Assembly (NCBI GenBank): GCA_963931925.1
Contig: OZ007574.1
Coordinates: 31,089,764-31,153,763, forward strand
Length of the DNA stretch: 64,000 bases
DNA from: Onchidella celtica
Lineage: Eukaryota > Mollusca > Gastropoda > Systellommatophora > Onchidiidae
Direction of reading: 5' to 3'
Of the stretch, positions 1 through 12,454 are shown piece after piece. Made by a program: the position numbers and the translations under genes. The notes below the pieces were generated by a model that was given only the letters and a program-made list of their open reading frames with translations, was not told the DNA's origin and made no database searches. Each line of letters begins with the position of its first letter. Within the stretch, counting starts at the first letter, position 1.

Positions 1-480
1 TCTCCTGTGGCAGGAAACCTGTGAAGGGACTGTCGACGTCTTCAGCATGCCCCTTTTCACTGCGGTAGTTCAGAAGTTCAGCCTTTCCGCTTGAATTTGA
101 TTCCGGACCGTTCATCGTTCTGTCTACTAGAAACACACACAGAAAAAAAGGGATCATTTTATTGGCATTAGCAACAGGTCTTAAAAGATAAAGGAAAATA
201 TTGGTGTTTTATGGCTTGTATTGTTGACATTGACAACAACCAACAACAACAAAAAAATTCACAAATTTAAACTGCCATCCTCGTCTTCAAATGTCCTGAC
301 AAAATCGGTAACCGTGATTTTCAGAAATTTTGCGAATTGAAACATAATATAGGTTCATTTTTTTCACTGTTTTTGGTAACAGAATAAGAGGTGGGGGGGG
401 GGGGGGCAAATTCACTCATTCCCACAGAGACCGATATTATAATTATACAAATACAGAGTAGGTGATGATGGTGGTGGTGG
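1..480. other. Intergenic, no gene seen
   Basis: No coding exon, RNA gene or mobile-element boundary could be supported here. There is a G homopolymer near 391-406 and a GGT-rich run just before the SINE. Short open frames on both strands are low-complexity or chance. Confidence 0.5.
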
Positions 481-483
481 AGG

Positions 484-810
484 AAGTGGGAGAGGTTGCA
501 GCTAAAGGCAAGGTGCTCCCCCCTCATGCCGAAGATACCAGGTTCGATGCCCGGTCGATGCAGGTATGTCGACATTTTTTTAGTGAAAATTCCTGTCCCT
601 GATCCTATGGTAGATCCTATGAAAATTCCTGTCCCTGATCCTATGATAGATAGGATCAAGCACCTAGTCTTCTCGGATAAGAACGAAAAATTCGTAGGGC
701 CATGTGCAAGGTACGTACGTTAAAGACACCTTGGCAGTTGAACGTCGAGAAAGGCACTCCGAACAAGGCCGCTGCCCGGGCAAAATTCCTTAAAAAAAAC
801 TAGTCCCTAC

Positions 811-815
<5 letters not shown>
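484..815 (+). mobile_element. tRNA-derived SINE (family A), near-complete copy
   Basis: The head carries GGTTCGATGCC at 541-551, an exact match to the Pol III B-box consensus GGTTCGANNCC, preceded by a plausible weak A box near 497-510. The body contains two direct copies of ATTCCTGTCCCTGATCCTAT (starting near 588 and 625), then TCTTCTCGGATAAGAACGAAA, and ends GCCGCTGCCCGGGCAAAATT before an A-rich stretch and a (CATA)n(CA)n tail. Parts of the same body recur inverted at 35,877-35,942 and 52,556-52,640, which shows that it is dispersed. The tRNA origin is inferred from the B box; the parental tRNA was not identified. Confidence 0.7.

Positions 816-850
<35 letters not shown>
811..850. repeat. 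(CATA)n(CA)n microsatellite at the SINE tail
   Basis: Four to five CATA units pass into about ten CA units. The run directly follows the SINE 3' end, so it probably grew from the SINE tail. Confidence 0.85.
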
Positions 851-1130
851 AGAACAACAAAACAAAAAGAAGAGGTGTAAATGCCAAGAGTAGCGAACCT
901 TGTAAAATAAAGAGCTAAACACACACATGTTGCAGCTACGATCGCAGCAGCTGCTGCTGATAATGGTGACGATGGTAACAAAGATGGTAAGGTTGCTGTT
1001 GTTGCTCCTATAAAAGATAACCACTCAAAGTCCGAATATCAATATTAATTTTCTTTGCTCTAGCTAGTAACAATACCTAGAATTCGTTACAGACGGCCAC
1101 GTCGGAGCAGTAAGGAAGGTATCATTCTAA

Positions 1131-1437
1131 GGCAGGTATCATACTAAGCCCTGGACAGCACAGTCAGGTGCTGGCAGCCAAGAAGTGCGCACCATAATTT
1201 CCTACATTTTCTTAGTACGTCCGGGTAGACCCGATCATACTAAGTCCCGTTAGACACATCACATACTGGTAGACAAGAAGCGCACACCATAATTTCCTGT
1301 ATCCTCTTAGTAAATCCGGACAGACCCTATCATACTAAGCCCGGTCAGACACCGTCAGCTTCTGCCATTATTTCGTTGATGTATATTTTGCTGGCAGCAT
1401 CTGACTGTATACGACCAGGCTTAGTATGACACCTCCC
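1131..1437. mobile_element. MITE-like element with ~50-bp TIRs and internal tandem repeats
   Basis: The left end reads GCAGGTATCATACTAAGCC. The reverse complement of the right end reads GGAGGTGTCATACTAAGCC, and similarity continues through the CAGTCAG(G/A)TGCTG(G/C)CAGC segment, giving TIRs of about 50 bp. Between them a unit of 95-96 bp that begins with CATACTAAG is repeated at about 1,140, 1,236 and 1,331. No coding capacity is present, so this is a non-autonomous DNA transposon. The superfamily is not assigned because no clear target-site duplication was found. Confidence 0.6.
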
Positions 1438-1439
1438 TA

Positions 1440-2165
1440 AAGCTGAAAATGTGAGAATGTCTTTTCCTAACAAAATGTCTAGGTAACTAAGGTATACATA
1501 GTACGAATCATATGCGGGTGTATCATCCTTCTATATAAAGTCCTTTTAAAACAGGCCCGCAAAATACCAACCAGGTGAGAATGAATTTTCCTAAAAAGGC
1601 ACATAAATTATATATCAGGTGACAATGTATTTTTCTTAAATAACAAGCCAGGGAAAAAAAAAAAAGGCCCACAATCCACGAAAGGATATAAAGAAATGTC
1701 GAGCGCTTTTATGAGCATATTTGTGTATTAAAATGCAAGTTAACGGTACCAAGATTTGTGCACGAGATGGAGGGTGGCGACCAGCCCTGTAAAAACTCTG
1801 GCTTCCTTGGCTTTGAAAGTTTGCGGTAAGCCTACGATAGATCACCCATTTTTATTTTTAATACGCTGTTGAGTTGAATTAAGTCACCACTTCCTAAGAC
1901 TGCAGTAACTTAAAAAATATGCATATATGCATTCAAATGCATTCAGAGCCGCATCGAATGATCTTGGTTACAGATTCAATGCCGAGAAATATTCGAATGT
2001 CAAATTTTCAAAAATTCATGGTCGCTAGACTGAAAACAACAACAGCAATAGTTTTTTGCTTCTTCTGAGAAGTGGCCCAAACTGATTACCACATTTCAGG
2101 GAACAATGACAACCAATGCATACTAGATGACATACCGGGCATTTCCCAGAATAAACAACCATGTG
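1440..2165. other. Intergenic, no gene seen
   Basis: AT-rich DNA. A phrase like GTGAGAATGAATTTTCCTAA recurs loosely near 1,450, 1,575 and 1,620, a diverged short tandem repeat. No exon is supported. Confidence 0.4.
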
Positions 2166-2190
2166 TTCCCCCCCCCCCCCTTTCTCTTTC

Positions 2191-2268
<78 letters not shown>

Positions 2269-2272
2269 TCTA
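2166..2272. repeat. Poly-C, (TCTG)n and (TC)n compound microsatellite
   Basis: A C homopolymer at about 2,168-2,180 is followed by TCTG units and then a long TC run. The serine/leucine-rich frames across it are artefacts of the repeat. Confidence 0.9.
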
Positions 2273-2279
2273 ATAAAAG

Positions 2280-3515
2280 TAATAAACTACTTAACTACAG
2301 TCTTGCTTCAGAACTCATGCGCACCAGACCACTACGCACCAAACTGAACGCTTGATACGGTTACTTTTTATGACATGCACGATACTATATATATTACGAA
2401 ACAAACATGCAAAAATACAGATGTTACATAGTATTCAACATTGTTATTTATTAAACATACATGCTTGAAGTAAACAACTTTTAATTGTAGCCATCATCTT
2501 CCTTATCTCAATTGCCACCTTCCTGCCAAATTTAAGGCCTGAAGAGTGCATAGTTTGGTCAGTTAGTCATGCCAAAGGTTGCAAGTTACTAAAATATATA
2601 ATAGACATAATTATGGTACTTCTTGCCTATGTACAGACCGTAGAACATGAGCAAACATAATAATCACAATTTATTCACCACTTGCAGGTAAAGAGTTTTT
2701 GAAAGAAAGAAAGGGGCCGCCATATGTTATGATTGCAGAAAAAACGTTTTCGGTTTTCGTTGTCCTATACTTATAGCTCTGGACTGTGGCCCGACAGGGA
2801 ACAGAGGGGATGGCACAATGTAAGCAGCTATTACCTAATCTGTCATCACCTCTAGGCTGTTGAAATGCATGTTTACAATGGCAACAACACAGCCACATAA
2901 TTGGTTGTGCCCTGCCTCCTGTCTCCACAAAGTGGACCCGAGGAACTTAATCATGAATTCGTCCCCTTGGAATGACAAGGTTCTATCTCCACTTTTGTTG
3001 GCTGAATTGAGTTACACACTACACACGGTTTACCAATATTTTATTGATGAAACAAATAGACTAGACCATAAACACTAGAGGTAATGTACATACAATGGCA
3101 TAGTGCGCAACTAAAAGTATATTTAGCAAAAGCCAGTGGAGGTAAAACCTCATATACTATACTAATCATTAAATAAACACCAAATGAGAAATATGTCGAA
3201 ATGATGGACTGTTAAAGAGAAAGAAAACTGGCACGATACATCCCGAAAAGATGGTATAATATTACGTTGTATAAACAAGGCACCAAAAAGTCATTTAAAA
3301 GATAAATAACTGCTAAACTGCTAAAAGCTATAAATGCAACGGTCACAATCAATTTTGATGTCACGGATATAAAAAAATATGACTCAGACTGGGTATAAGT
3401 AATGTCCGCTACACGTTACTTTCCTAGACCTTCTCCATTGTGTGTCAAAATATCAGGCCGATACGGGGTGTAATTTGAAAGTAGGCTTATTCTTAAAAAG
3501 AAAAAAAGTCGTACA
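2280..3515. other. Intergenic, no gene seen
   Basis: Several short open frames have no recognisable domain and no splice context. Nothing else could be supported. Confidence 0.4.
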
Positions 3516-3519
3516 GTGA

Positions 3520-3870
3520 GCTTGATAAGTCTATATTTTTGGATCAATCATTCAAAAAATGGTAGAAGCATGAAACTTGGCACAAATGTTGCCCACAGGA
3601 AGCATTATAGGAAAAACGTGTTGGCCACGAAAATATTTCAAAATGGCGCCCGAACTTCAAGATGGCCGACACCTATTGGAATTAGGCTACATAACAGAGG
3701 TGGTACATGAATATAACTTGCTACAAACGCTTTTTACATCTTAAAATATGTAGTTATGATGTTGAAAAGAATCTGTCTTCAATACAAAACGATTTGAAGA
3801 CAAACATAAATTCAAGATGACTGCCACATTCAAGATGGCCGCCGTTACGTTTGTCTTTGAGTGTAGAAAA
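3520..3870 (-). repeat. Dispersed repeat with CAAGATGGC motifs, inverted copy
   Basis: The stretch contains TTCAAGATGGCC several times, with GTTGGCCACGAA and ATGAAACTTGGCACAAATGT. The reverse complements of these phrases occur in the same order at 6,480-6,800 and 7,235-7,510, so all three are diverged copies of one family and this one is in the opposite orientation. Element class unknown. Confidence 0.5.
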
Positions 3871-3879
3871 TTGGCATAC

Positions 3880-6290
3880 AAACTTCACTATGCAGAAATA
3901 TCTGACTCTTGTTTTCTTTTATGATTCAAAAAATGAAAATAACAGTGTTTGTGTTGTATGAGGGCTGCAGCTGCTACAACAACAACAACAACGACAACAA
4001 AACAGTGACAGAAGCCCGAAGCAGGATTGCACAAACTTTTTGCTGTCTTTTTCGTATTTGCCAAATTCGTCACTTTAACGGGGGTGAATTTTTCAAATAA
4101 CTATGAAAGTTATCCATTCCGTATGTCCATCCATAGGAAAACTACGTGAACTCAGAAAGTAGGCATTATCTACATAATATGCAGAGCTCACAGAGGGCAA
4201 ATGTTAGCTACAAGCTAATGCATTTTTTTTTTTTTTTTGGTTTTCTTCATCCAACAGAAATCACATTTCGAGAGTATTCAGAAATCAGGTTTGCCGAAAA
4301 TTTGCTGTAGTGTTTGAATACATGTAGTACAAGTCAGACAGTCTGAAGCAGGCCCACGTAAGAAAACTTAAAGGGGCAGAAGCAGACATAAAGTCACACC
4401 AGTTGGATGTGTGCCGAAGAGCTAGCCCACATTTTACAAAACAATGATTCAAATCAGAATAACTTCGTCTGCTGGCCAGCGGTATATATAATATACAAAA
4501 TGGCGGTGTATAGAAAGAAATGAAAACAGACTGCAGCAAGACAGCTAGGCAGACAACCCTTTGCCACACTGAAAAGACCGATTAAAGATTCGTGCATCTG
4601 AAGCCATCAATTATATACACTCTACGTCTATGTTACAACTACCTCTATTCCTTCGAATCACACACATATTACAATTATTGCAGTATTTTCGTGACCAGCT
4701 GAAATACTGTGGACTGCAGAAATTATGGGTCTCTTTTGGCAAATCAAGAAAAAGACGACAACTACCTGTTCATGATCTTCCAACAAGTTTAGTCTCTGAG
4801 CACCATAGTGCACATTACGTAGCTATCGTGCCTACAGCGATTGTGGTACTGTGTCACCCCACAGAGGGAAAAGGGCACACTTGTTTCTTCAGACATAAAA
4901 GTGTTTGTTTTTTTCCAGAGGCATAAAAAACTAGTGAGTATTGAGAACACTGACATCAAGAAGATGAAGTGATTTTATGGCAGGTCGTCCTTAATTTATA
5001 AATGATGTCGATGCCAGGAAAGGCCCCTTTATGCACAAAACCACACAGTTTGACTTACCTCCAAAATAAGAGCAGCCCTGCAACAACACAATAATACAGA
5101 GCAGCTCAACAAGGCGGAATTATCAGGGGCCAAGCTCTTGATTAGAGCCCACAACTACCTTGCCACACCTTACAGCACGACTTTCTACGCAGCTGCAATG
5201 TTGGTAAAAGAAAACACGTGCAGCGATCTGCTTTCTCGTCGAGGGTAATTTATACATTCACTGTGAATTATTTTTCTGATGTGATGCTGTCACGCCACAA
5301 ACACGTAGACAGATGAATTCATCGCCGATACCTGGCTCCTGTGTGGACGCTATAACCGCGGCCCTGCCGTCAGATGGGACAATTGTATTCTATACATGCA
5401 TTATGACTAATCTGTTTTGTCAAATATAACGTGAGAGATACGTCTTGCAGAATTTCATTTTTTTTTTACCATCGAGGAAGGAGATGTACAATATTTCAGT
5501 TATTTGATACTAAAAACTAAAATGTATGAATGATAAGGAATGCAATTCAGCGAAAACAGTTGGCTCCCTGGCCCCTGTAAAATTGTGTCCTTCGTACTTT
5601 GTACAGTTTCAGAATGAGGTCAATGATACAATGATCTATTTTCTTGTTAAAGCCATTTTTCTTTTTGCGCAGGTCGTTTCGGTGAATGAAATGATTTTTG
5701 CCAAAAGCGTTTCCACAGGCAGTCGATCTGGCACATGGCATGTCTGCCAGAAGGATGTCTCTTGGCAAGGTCGGGATGAAAACGCTGTACGAAACGCAGG
5801 TACCAGAGCCTGTAACTTGCAAGCAAATTGAGTGGCCTGTCATCTTCTCTTTCTGTCCGCACAAAAGCCACCATGAAGAACGTAGTCTCAATTCAGGCAG
5901 TTACTTACGGTTGTATCGTTCATTGACTTTTTTTTTTTTTTCAGTCACTTCGAACATGGCTGAGGTGGCCTCTATATAGGGCCGACGTAGTGAGTACTGG
6001 TCTCAGACGTCTCTGAACGACTAATCACAGTGCCGAGCTCACACTGCAAGTTGATCAGCTAATTCATCGAGTGCTATGTCAGATAGCATTGTGCATCACT
6101 CAGTATTTCCCAAGTTATAATAGTATCGGGCCTTCATGTCCACAGGGTCATTGATATTCATCATTAATGTTGTGGCGTCGTAAGGAACAGCTTCAAATGA
6201 TCGCTGGCGAAACCCAGTATCGTGAATGTCCAACATCGGTACCGAATAAGGCATTGCTCCATTCTCCATGGCGAAACACTTCCGCCTCCA
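3880..6290. other. Intergenic, no gene seen
   Basis: No coding exon, RNA gene or transposon boundary could be supported in this 2.4 kb. Short frames overlap on opposite strands around 5,530-5,980 and have no domain signature. Confidence 0.4.
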
Positions 6291-6294
6291 TTAA

Positions 6295-6295
<1 letters not shown>

Positions 6296-6326
<31 letters not shown>

Positions 6327-6343
6327 TAATAATAATAATAAAG
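6296..6343. repeat. (AAT)n microsatellite
   Basis: About 15 AAT units with one C interruption. Confidence 0.9.
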
Positions 6344-6479
6344 ACGCTTAACTGACATCAGTTAGTAGCATCAAATGGAATTAAAGTCGGTGACTGTGTA
6401 ACTACTCAAATCAGCCAAAAAGTTTCCATATAAAAAAAAAAAAATGAATCTTGAAACAAGGTCTGAACGCCCTTACGTG

Positions 6480-6800
6480 GAAGTGACCATTTTTAAGGTT
6501 ATTGATTTGTTAAATTATGTTGATAATGAATGAAACAGGCTTGGCAAGGACACGTCTAAGTCGGTTAAAACATGTGTAGCTGTAAACTCGATGCTTTAGT
6601 GATAAGGAAGTGAAACTATATTATTATCGGATTGCTGGCCACCTTATTGGGGGTTGTTTTTTTTGTGTGTGGCCAACACATTATTCTCAAACACTATCAT
6701 TTGAAGACTATTTGTGCCAAGTTTTATGTTGCTATCATTTTATGAACGATTATTCCAAACCATTATTATCAAACGCACCACCATGACGCCAGGACACACT
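6480..6800 (+). repeat. Dispersed repeat, direct copy 1
   Basis: Shares ordered segments with 7,235-7,510, including TGAATG(A)AACAG, GGCCAACACATTATTC, CAAGTTTTATGTT and AAACNCACCA. The spacing of about 750 bp suggests a duplicated block, now strongly diverged. The same family is inverted at 3,520-3,870. Confidence 0.5.
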
Positions 6801-7234
6801 TCTTTGTCTTCTGTTCATTTTGGTGACCTATTTTATCTGTCAGTTACAGACAAAATGTCTTGGACATTCATGTGAAACAAGGGTATATCAATTCATAAAT
6901 GTTAGATAATAATTATGCATACCAAGTATTGTCCTTGTGCAACAGAAACAAATATTTTTTTTCTGGATTTTTTTAAAAAGGTAAAATCCGTGGGTTGGGC
7001 TGGCGTTACCCTGGTCTAGGGCTGAGTTAACTGTGTCGCCATCTTGAATTTTTTTGTTGTTGTTGCTGTTGAAACGTTATCACATTCAGTTTGTTACATC
7101 GATTTAAATAGTTGTTCATATGTCTTCATGAGAATTGTAAAATTAATCTCACTGAAAGCCAGCATTTTCTAACAAGCAGTCGGAGACAATGTATTGCTTG
7201 GCAGCTATCTTGTAAGTTCCGGCCATATTGACTA

Positions 7235-7510
7235 TTTTTTCAAAATTATTATGTTAATAATGAATGGAACAGCTTGATAAGCACAAAGGTTTATCGGTTA
7301 TAACATTTCCGGCTGTAAACCCGGTGTTCTGTTGACAAGAAACAAACTATATACACCATTGTTTGGCTGCCATCTTGAATTTTGCGCCATGTTGGATGTT
7401 CGTGGCCAACACATTATTCCCAAACAATATCATAAGGAGAACGTTTGTACCAAGTTTTATGTTTCATCATATTTTGAATGATTGTTCCACTTACAAAGCC
7501 CACCATAAGC
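7235..7510 (+). repeat. Dispersed repeat, direct copy 2
   Basis: Second copy of the block at 6,480-6,800, with the GCCATCTTGAATTTT and GGCCAACACATTATTCCC segments. Noncoding as far as can be seen. Confidence 0.5.
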
Positions 7511-7934
7511 TCTGAGCACATGAAACTTCAATCATCAATTTCTAAGAAGTCGAGGGAAAGGAGTTCGAACCTTGTCATTCTAAAGGGACGAATGCAATTA
7601 GTAACAATTCTCTCTCTCTCTCTCTATCTCGTCAGCCAAAAAATATTTCAGATACGGGACTGATTTTGGCCCTGTTCTGAATCTCTCAAATGAAGAAATA
7701 TCTCTTACTTTAAATTTTTTGGTCCTTTTGGACAGTCACCAAGTACACAAGTTTCCAGACCTTCAATACTGTGGTAGGACCGAAAATAAAAATAAAAATT
7801 TTAAAAACGCCCAAGAACATGAGAATATCGAACTGCAACCTCATTTCTTGTTGTCACCGCCACTTGCTCGACGCCTAAGACAAAAGTATGTCCCAGTTTA
7901 ATGCCTTTTTGAACGAGATAAACTTCTTGAATCT

Positions 7935-8130
7935 TATTATAAAAATTTTAAAAAAAAACAGTGGCGGGAGTAACTCATTGTGGTGCAATTTGACCACTTT
8001 TTCGGCCAACGCTGAAGGTCTGAATAACAGTTTCAAAAAGTATAAACTTAATTTTCTCACGTGTCAAATAACCTATCCCAATCGCTTTTGTATCGAACTA
8101 TTGTGTTCATTGAACTTTCAGCTATCTTGT
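7935..8130 (+). repeat. Dispersed repeat with a second copy at 57.7 kb
   Basis: AGTGGCGGGAGTAA and TCATTGTGG, followed 70-100 bp later by TTAATTTTCTCA, GTGTCAA and ATCGCTTTTGTATCGA, are shared in order with 57,668-57,860. The copies are in the same orientation and clearly diverged. The class is unknown, although the length suits a SINE or MITE. Confidence 0.6.
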
Positions 8131-8340
8131 TAAAAAAAATGTTATGGTGGTAAAATATTATGGGGTGGGGGGGGGCTCCCTTCGATCCATACGGTGCATG
8201 GGAGACTCTTTTTGACATGCGTTCAGCTTGAAAATTAGATTGGGCGTAACGCGGGTTGAAAAGAAGAGACTGGGGACAACGGGGTGGAAACAGGGAGAAA
8301 GCAACGCCCATCAAAACAAGACTAAGAGATAAAGGGGTGA

Positions 8341-8528
8341 AACAGATCAGGGCTGGCGTAGGTACCAGACTGGTGATTTGCCACCCACAAATTTTGCTAC
8401 ACACAAGCACAATAGGCACTGCCCGCTGCGTCCCGCATAATGCCAATGGCAGCGAACCTCCTACAATAAAGACTTAAACACACCCTGCATGGGCTGGCGA
8501 GCCACCTGTCTGGCACCTACACCAGTAA
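8341..8528. mobile_element. MITE-like repeat with inverted ends (GGCTGGTGTAGG family)
   Basis: GGCTGGCGTAGGTACCAGAC near 8,347 is matched in inverse by GTCTGGCACCTACACCAG near 8,508, giving arms of about 36 bp around 110 bp of noncoding DNA. One arm and internal sequence recur at 37,780-37,870. Target-site duplication not resolved. Confidence 0.5.
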
Positions 8529-8529
8529 T

Positions 8530-8587
8530 GGTCTGCTTCACCGCTTATAAAGGTGAGTGGTCTGCTTCACCACTTATAAAGGTGAGT
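8530..8587. repeat. Tandem duplication, 29-bp unit x 2
   Basis: The unit GGTCTGCTTCACC(G/A)CTTATAA then AGGTGAGT is present twice with one difference, a recent local duplication next to the MITE arm. Confidence 0.85.
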
Positions 8588-8599
8588 ACAAACCCAATT

Positions 8600-10780
8600 T
8601 TCATTCTTGGCCCAGTGAGGCCGCGGGTTGTCTACTAGTACAATATAAAACATAAAACGCACGCACGCACACACATACACATCTTCATACGCCGAATCCT
8701 TTCAGAATGACCGCTGCAGTACTTCATACGGTACTGCGTATCGTTAATTTCTTTCAGATTCCTGAAGACAATAAAATCACGATGATCAAAAGCGCAAACT
8801 TCTACTCGATAGAGAAACAAACATTTTCACAGAAGCTGAATTAAATTTTCCACAAAGCAGAGAGTTCTTATCCATGATCTGAATCTGGAACACCAAGAAA
8901 ATTTTGAGAACAAAAGTGGGAGGAACGATCAATGAGAGGAAAGATGCTTGATACAATAAGGTGAGACAGCTAGCGCGTTCAGTGTGCACAGATTTTGCAC
9001 CGCCGCCTAGCGGTGAATTGGTGAAAGTCATAAACAATGCCGTATTTTACCCGAGACACAGAATACCAAGACGAACCATCTCTTCTCCCACTATATTATT
9101 ATGTCCACAAATTGCCTGCGTATAAATACGGTGAGTACTACTCTTTCTCGTTCAATTATGAAGGAGTGCCGTGCGAATTGTTGCATTGTTGACATTGATG
9201 ATACCCGAGCAAGTCGACGGAGGGAATACGGCGAATTGATTCGTCTCGCTATCCTGTGTCTCGGAATTTACAAAGCCAATAATTATAGGGAAAATATTGA
9301 ATTTTGTTCACTGTTCAACTATCGCTGTAGGACTTGATGGAAGTCACTTATTTTGTCATTATAACTTCGATCTCTGCTGGAAAATCCTGGCTTTATTTTT
9401 TAATCGCAGTAGCACTGTAACAAATACGCGTCGATAATAATTTATCATAATATCAAGCATGTTTTCATGCATTGCGCCATGGGGCCCAGCCCCCGAGCAG
9501 CGCGCAAACTGTACTCAAGGTTTTTAGAGGCGCGAACAAAGGGGTGCCCCATCTTATTGCATCTACTATCTTTGATAAGAGTAAAGGTCTCAGGATCGAC
9601 CCGCCTTTCCTTCTTATCTTGAAATAAACAGCCCAAATTCAAATCATTTCCTTGCACAGAGGTAGATAGATCACTCCTCACCGTGGCTGTCTGTGTGCTG
9701 TATGCCAGGAGATACTAACGTTTCTGGCTCAGTATAGCATTCATAGGCACCTTTACACAGCTTTGTACAAACGACTGCAGGTGTGACATCCACTTGAAAC
9801 GGCAAATGAATGCCACGTACTTAATCATGAGAGGCTGGAAAAATAATCCAAGTTACATGTACATAATATTATTTAAAAAATAAATAAATAAATTACATTA
9901 ATGACGTCACTAGAAATGGGAGTTTTATTGTATCTGGTGAGAATTTAATTGGGTGTGTGATAAATGAAGAGCTGTTATTGTTCTAAACATTTCGATACAG
10001 TTGCCTGATCAATACTCTGCCATACTCAAGGAGCCTCGTCAAATTAACACAACCAACATACTGAAATAAGCAGATGTACGGTAATTTAAACTTTCATGCA
10101 TTTCCGAAGACGGCACTATGCCTGGTGATCCATTAAAGAATTATTTTCTGACGTGGACCCATAGCGCGTCTTGTCCTTTCTGAAAGGGGCTAAGATGTAC
10201 AACTTGATTTGAAAACTTTTGTACTCATTCACAAAATTCTTTTCATGGTGATACAAAACAACTTGTGAGAATTTTACCAAGGTGATAAAATTGTAATGTA
10301 TATAGGGAACTATTTAATCCCACTTGTGAAATTTACAATGATGAAGTTCTGGACAACAAAGATAAATAAAGTACCCAGTATAGATCGTGGAATGTGCAAA
10401 GTGGCCGCTGTAGTGCCGACGTGAGGTTAAACCCAAACTCATACTCAAAGATCATTTGTGTGTGTGTGTGTACGTGAGTCTAGTGAGTACTTACGTGGAT
10501 GTGAACACGGAATATCAGTCTGTCGTGAACGATCTCCGCGGTGTTTACCTAGATGCGTGACTTTGGGCTTATCTATTCTACCACAATCTACTGTACTGGC
10601 ATGGATTACAGCACTACTGGTTTTCGTACTATGACCACAGATCGTGGAATATTGATCCTGGAATGCCTAGATGATCCACTCCCCGAAAATAGCGTCTTGC
10701 TCGCCCGCGGCGCTCCCCACGCGAATGCGCGGACCGTTAGGCACCGTGTGTCAACACTGGCGATCTCTGATATAAAGAAG
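8600..10780. other. Intergenic, no gene seen
   Basis: Only short frames without family signatures. An (AC)n patch lies near 8,658-8,680 and a GT run near 10,455-10,470. No exon is supported before the THAP-like segment at 10.79 kb. Confidence 0.4.
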
Positions 10781-10789
10781 CGCTCAAAA

Positions 10790-10882
10790 AGTCAGCATTG
10801 TGGAGCTATCGGATGCACTAATTCCAGACAGCATCACCCAAATCTTTCTTTCTTTAGATTTTCTAAAGATCATGGCCGGGCA
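10790..10882 (+). CDS. THAP-type zinc finger, N-terminal half only (exon or fragment)
   Basis: The frame encodes HCGAIGCTNSRQHHPNLSFF followed by RFSKDHGR. This fits the first half of a THAP domain: Cys-x4-Cys, then the aromatic strand and an FPKD-like turn, here FSKD. In many THAP genes an intron follows this point, and here a GT lies at about 10,883 (CAGTAACA). The second half, with Trp, Cys-x2-His and Phe, is not found in the following kilobase. The frame extends upstream to an ATG at 10,553, but that part resembles nothing known. It may be the first coding exon of a THAP gene whose other exons I could not find, or a relic of a duplicated neighbour of the gene at 12.76 kb. Confidence 0.45.
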
Positions 10883-10914
10883 GTAACATTCATTACGTTG
10901 ATCTATGGATAATT

Positions 10915-12440
10915 ACTTTGCTAAATCTAGTCTAGTCAAGATCTCTACTCGCGAACCGCATTTTTGACCCACTGGGGGCTGGGGCCCCACTCATGCCTTT
11001 AATGGCCTTGGCATTATTTGTCAGCCTGTAACCGAGATCTAGACTAGATGATTGTTTGTGTTTGGTTTTTTCTTCACTATCCCCTTATCTGGTTTATCAC
11101 TGGCTCAAGGAACTGGGGCAAGGTTAGGGGTAGGGTGAAGGAAGAAACGACAACTTTACAACTGTCCTTCAAAGAATTCATTGTCTAAATCTTTCTTGTG
11201 CGTTTTCACTTTTGTAATCCTACCTCTAAAGAGAGAGCAAGCACCAGGTGGGGGAGTTAGGAGATAGGCCTAATACCATCTTTGTTAAACCTAGCAGACC
11301 TGTTCAACTATATACGTCATAGGTGTACATAATGCTACTAATCACTGTTTACCAGCCAGGTCCAGATCTGTCCTCCGGAAGAGTGTAACAGGGCCAAACA
11401 CCGGAGATTCACGTATACTTAGTTCGTTGTACTATCAGGGATGTAAATAGCCTGCGACAAACTGAAAGGAATTAGTGGGTCCTACTCAGATGCCATCAAG
11501 AACATTTTAATCTTATACAGATGTTTCCATAGTATACTTCATCCCAAGCTATTTGAATTGGAAGTGGAAGGCAATAGACAAAGAAATATCCTACACCGAA
11601 AGATCACAGTGAGACTTAGAAAACTCTCACCCTGCGACGGGCGTCGTTTTACGGCATCGACTTTCCGTACATTCACTCTGCACGGGCATACCGATACGGC
11701 ATGGTCAAGCTGACCGCGCCGCGCGCAAGCCGTATTTTCACGGGTCGGGTCACTGAGACGTAACTACCGTCTTATTGTATTGTTCACTGTATCTATTCTA
11801 AATCAAAGGCATTGTGACAGGGACATGTTAATCGGTGAACCACTGGTCGGAACCACAAAGACTAAGCTGTCAAAGGCTCTCCCCACACTATCAAAAGATG
11901 TAACATCGACATGCGAACTGTTACTCAACAAATTTGCAATATTACCAGTATCTCATTCTCTCACAAGCTGACCACCATCTGGGGTTGTCTCTATCTAAGA
12001 ACCAATAAGAAACAAGCTCTGAAATGATCTTTGCCCCAAATGCCCACATTGGTTTATTAGTATGTGTCAATCAGGATGAAACCATTTGTGTAAGGCTTGG
12101 GAGGGCGTGGCTAGTTATCATGCTTCGTTCTCACGAAAACTACAGCTGTCAGTTTGGTATCATAAGAGACTGACAGAGAAAGCCGTTGCTGGTAACTTAA
12201 TTCATTATCAAGCTTGATAAAGCATAGCAGCGAATGTTTTCATACCGATCAAATACAAACCGAACCACCTGGACACGCCACGGGTTGAATGGGATTGTTA
12301 GAAGGCGCTGGCGGCCATTAAAGGACGGGCCGCGACTCATTATTTGAGTCATCGTGTTTGTAAACGGAGTAGCGTGTAAGCTTTTGACTATGAGAAGATT
12401 GATCTGTTTGTCTGTCTGTCTGTGTCCTATCTAATCTGTG
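10915..12440. other. Intergenic / upstream region of the THAP gene
   Basis: Contains a CpG-rich patch around 11,635-11,765 but no supported exon. Short TCTAGA/AGATCT hexamers begin to appear. A (TGTC)n run lies near 12,405-12,455. Confidence 0.4.
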
Positions 12441-12454
12441 TCTGTCTGTCTGTC

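Noticed and set aside
8057-8446. 129-codon minus frame
   Set aside because: Crosses two dispersed repeats; composition is not protein-like.
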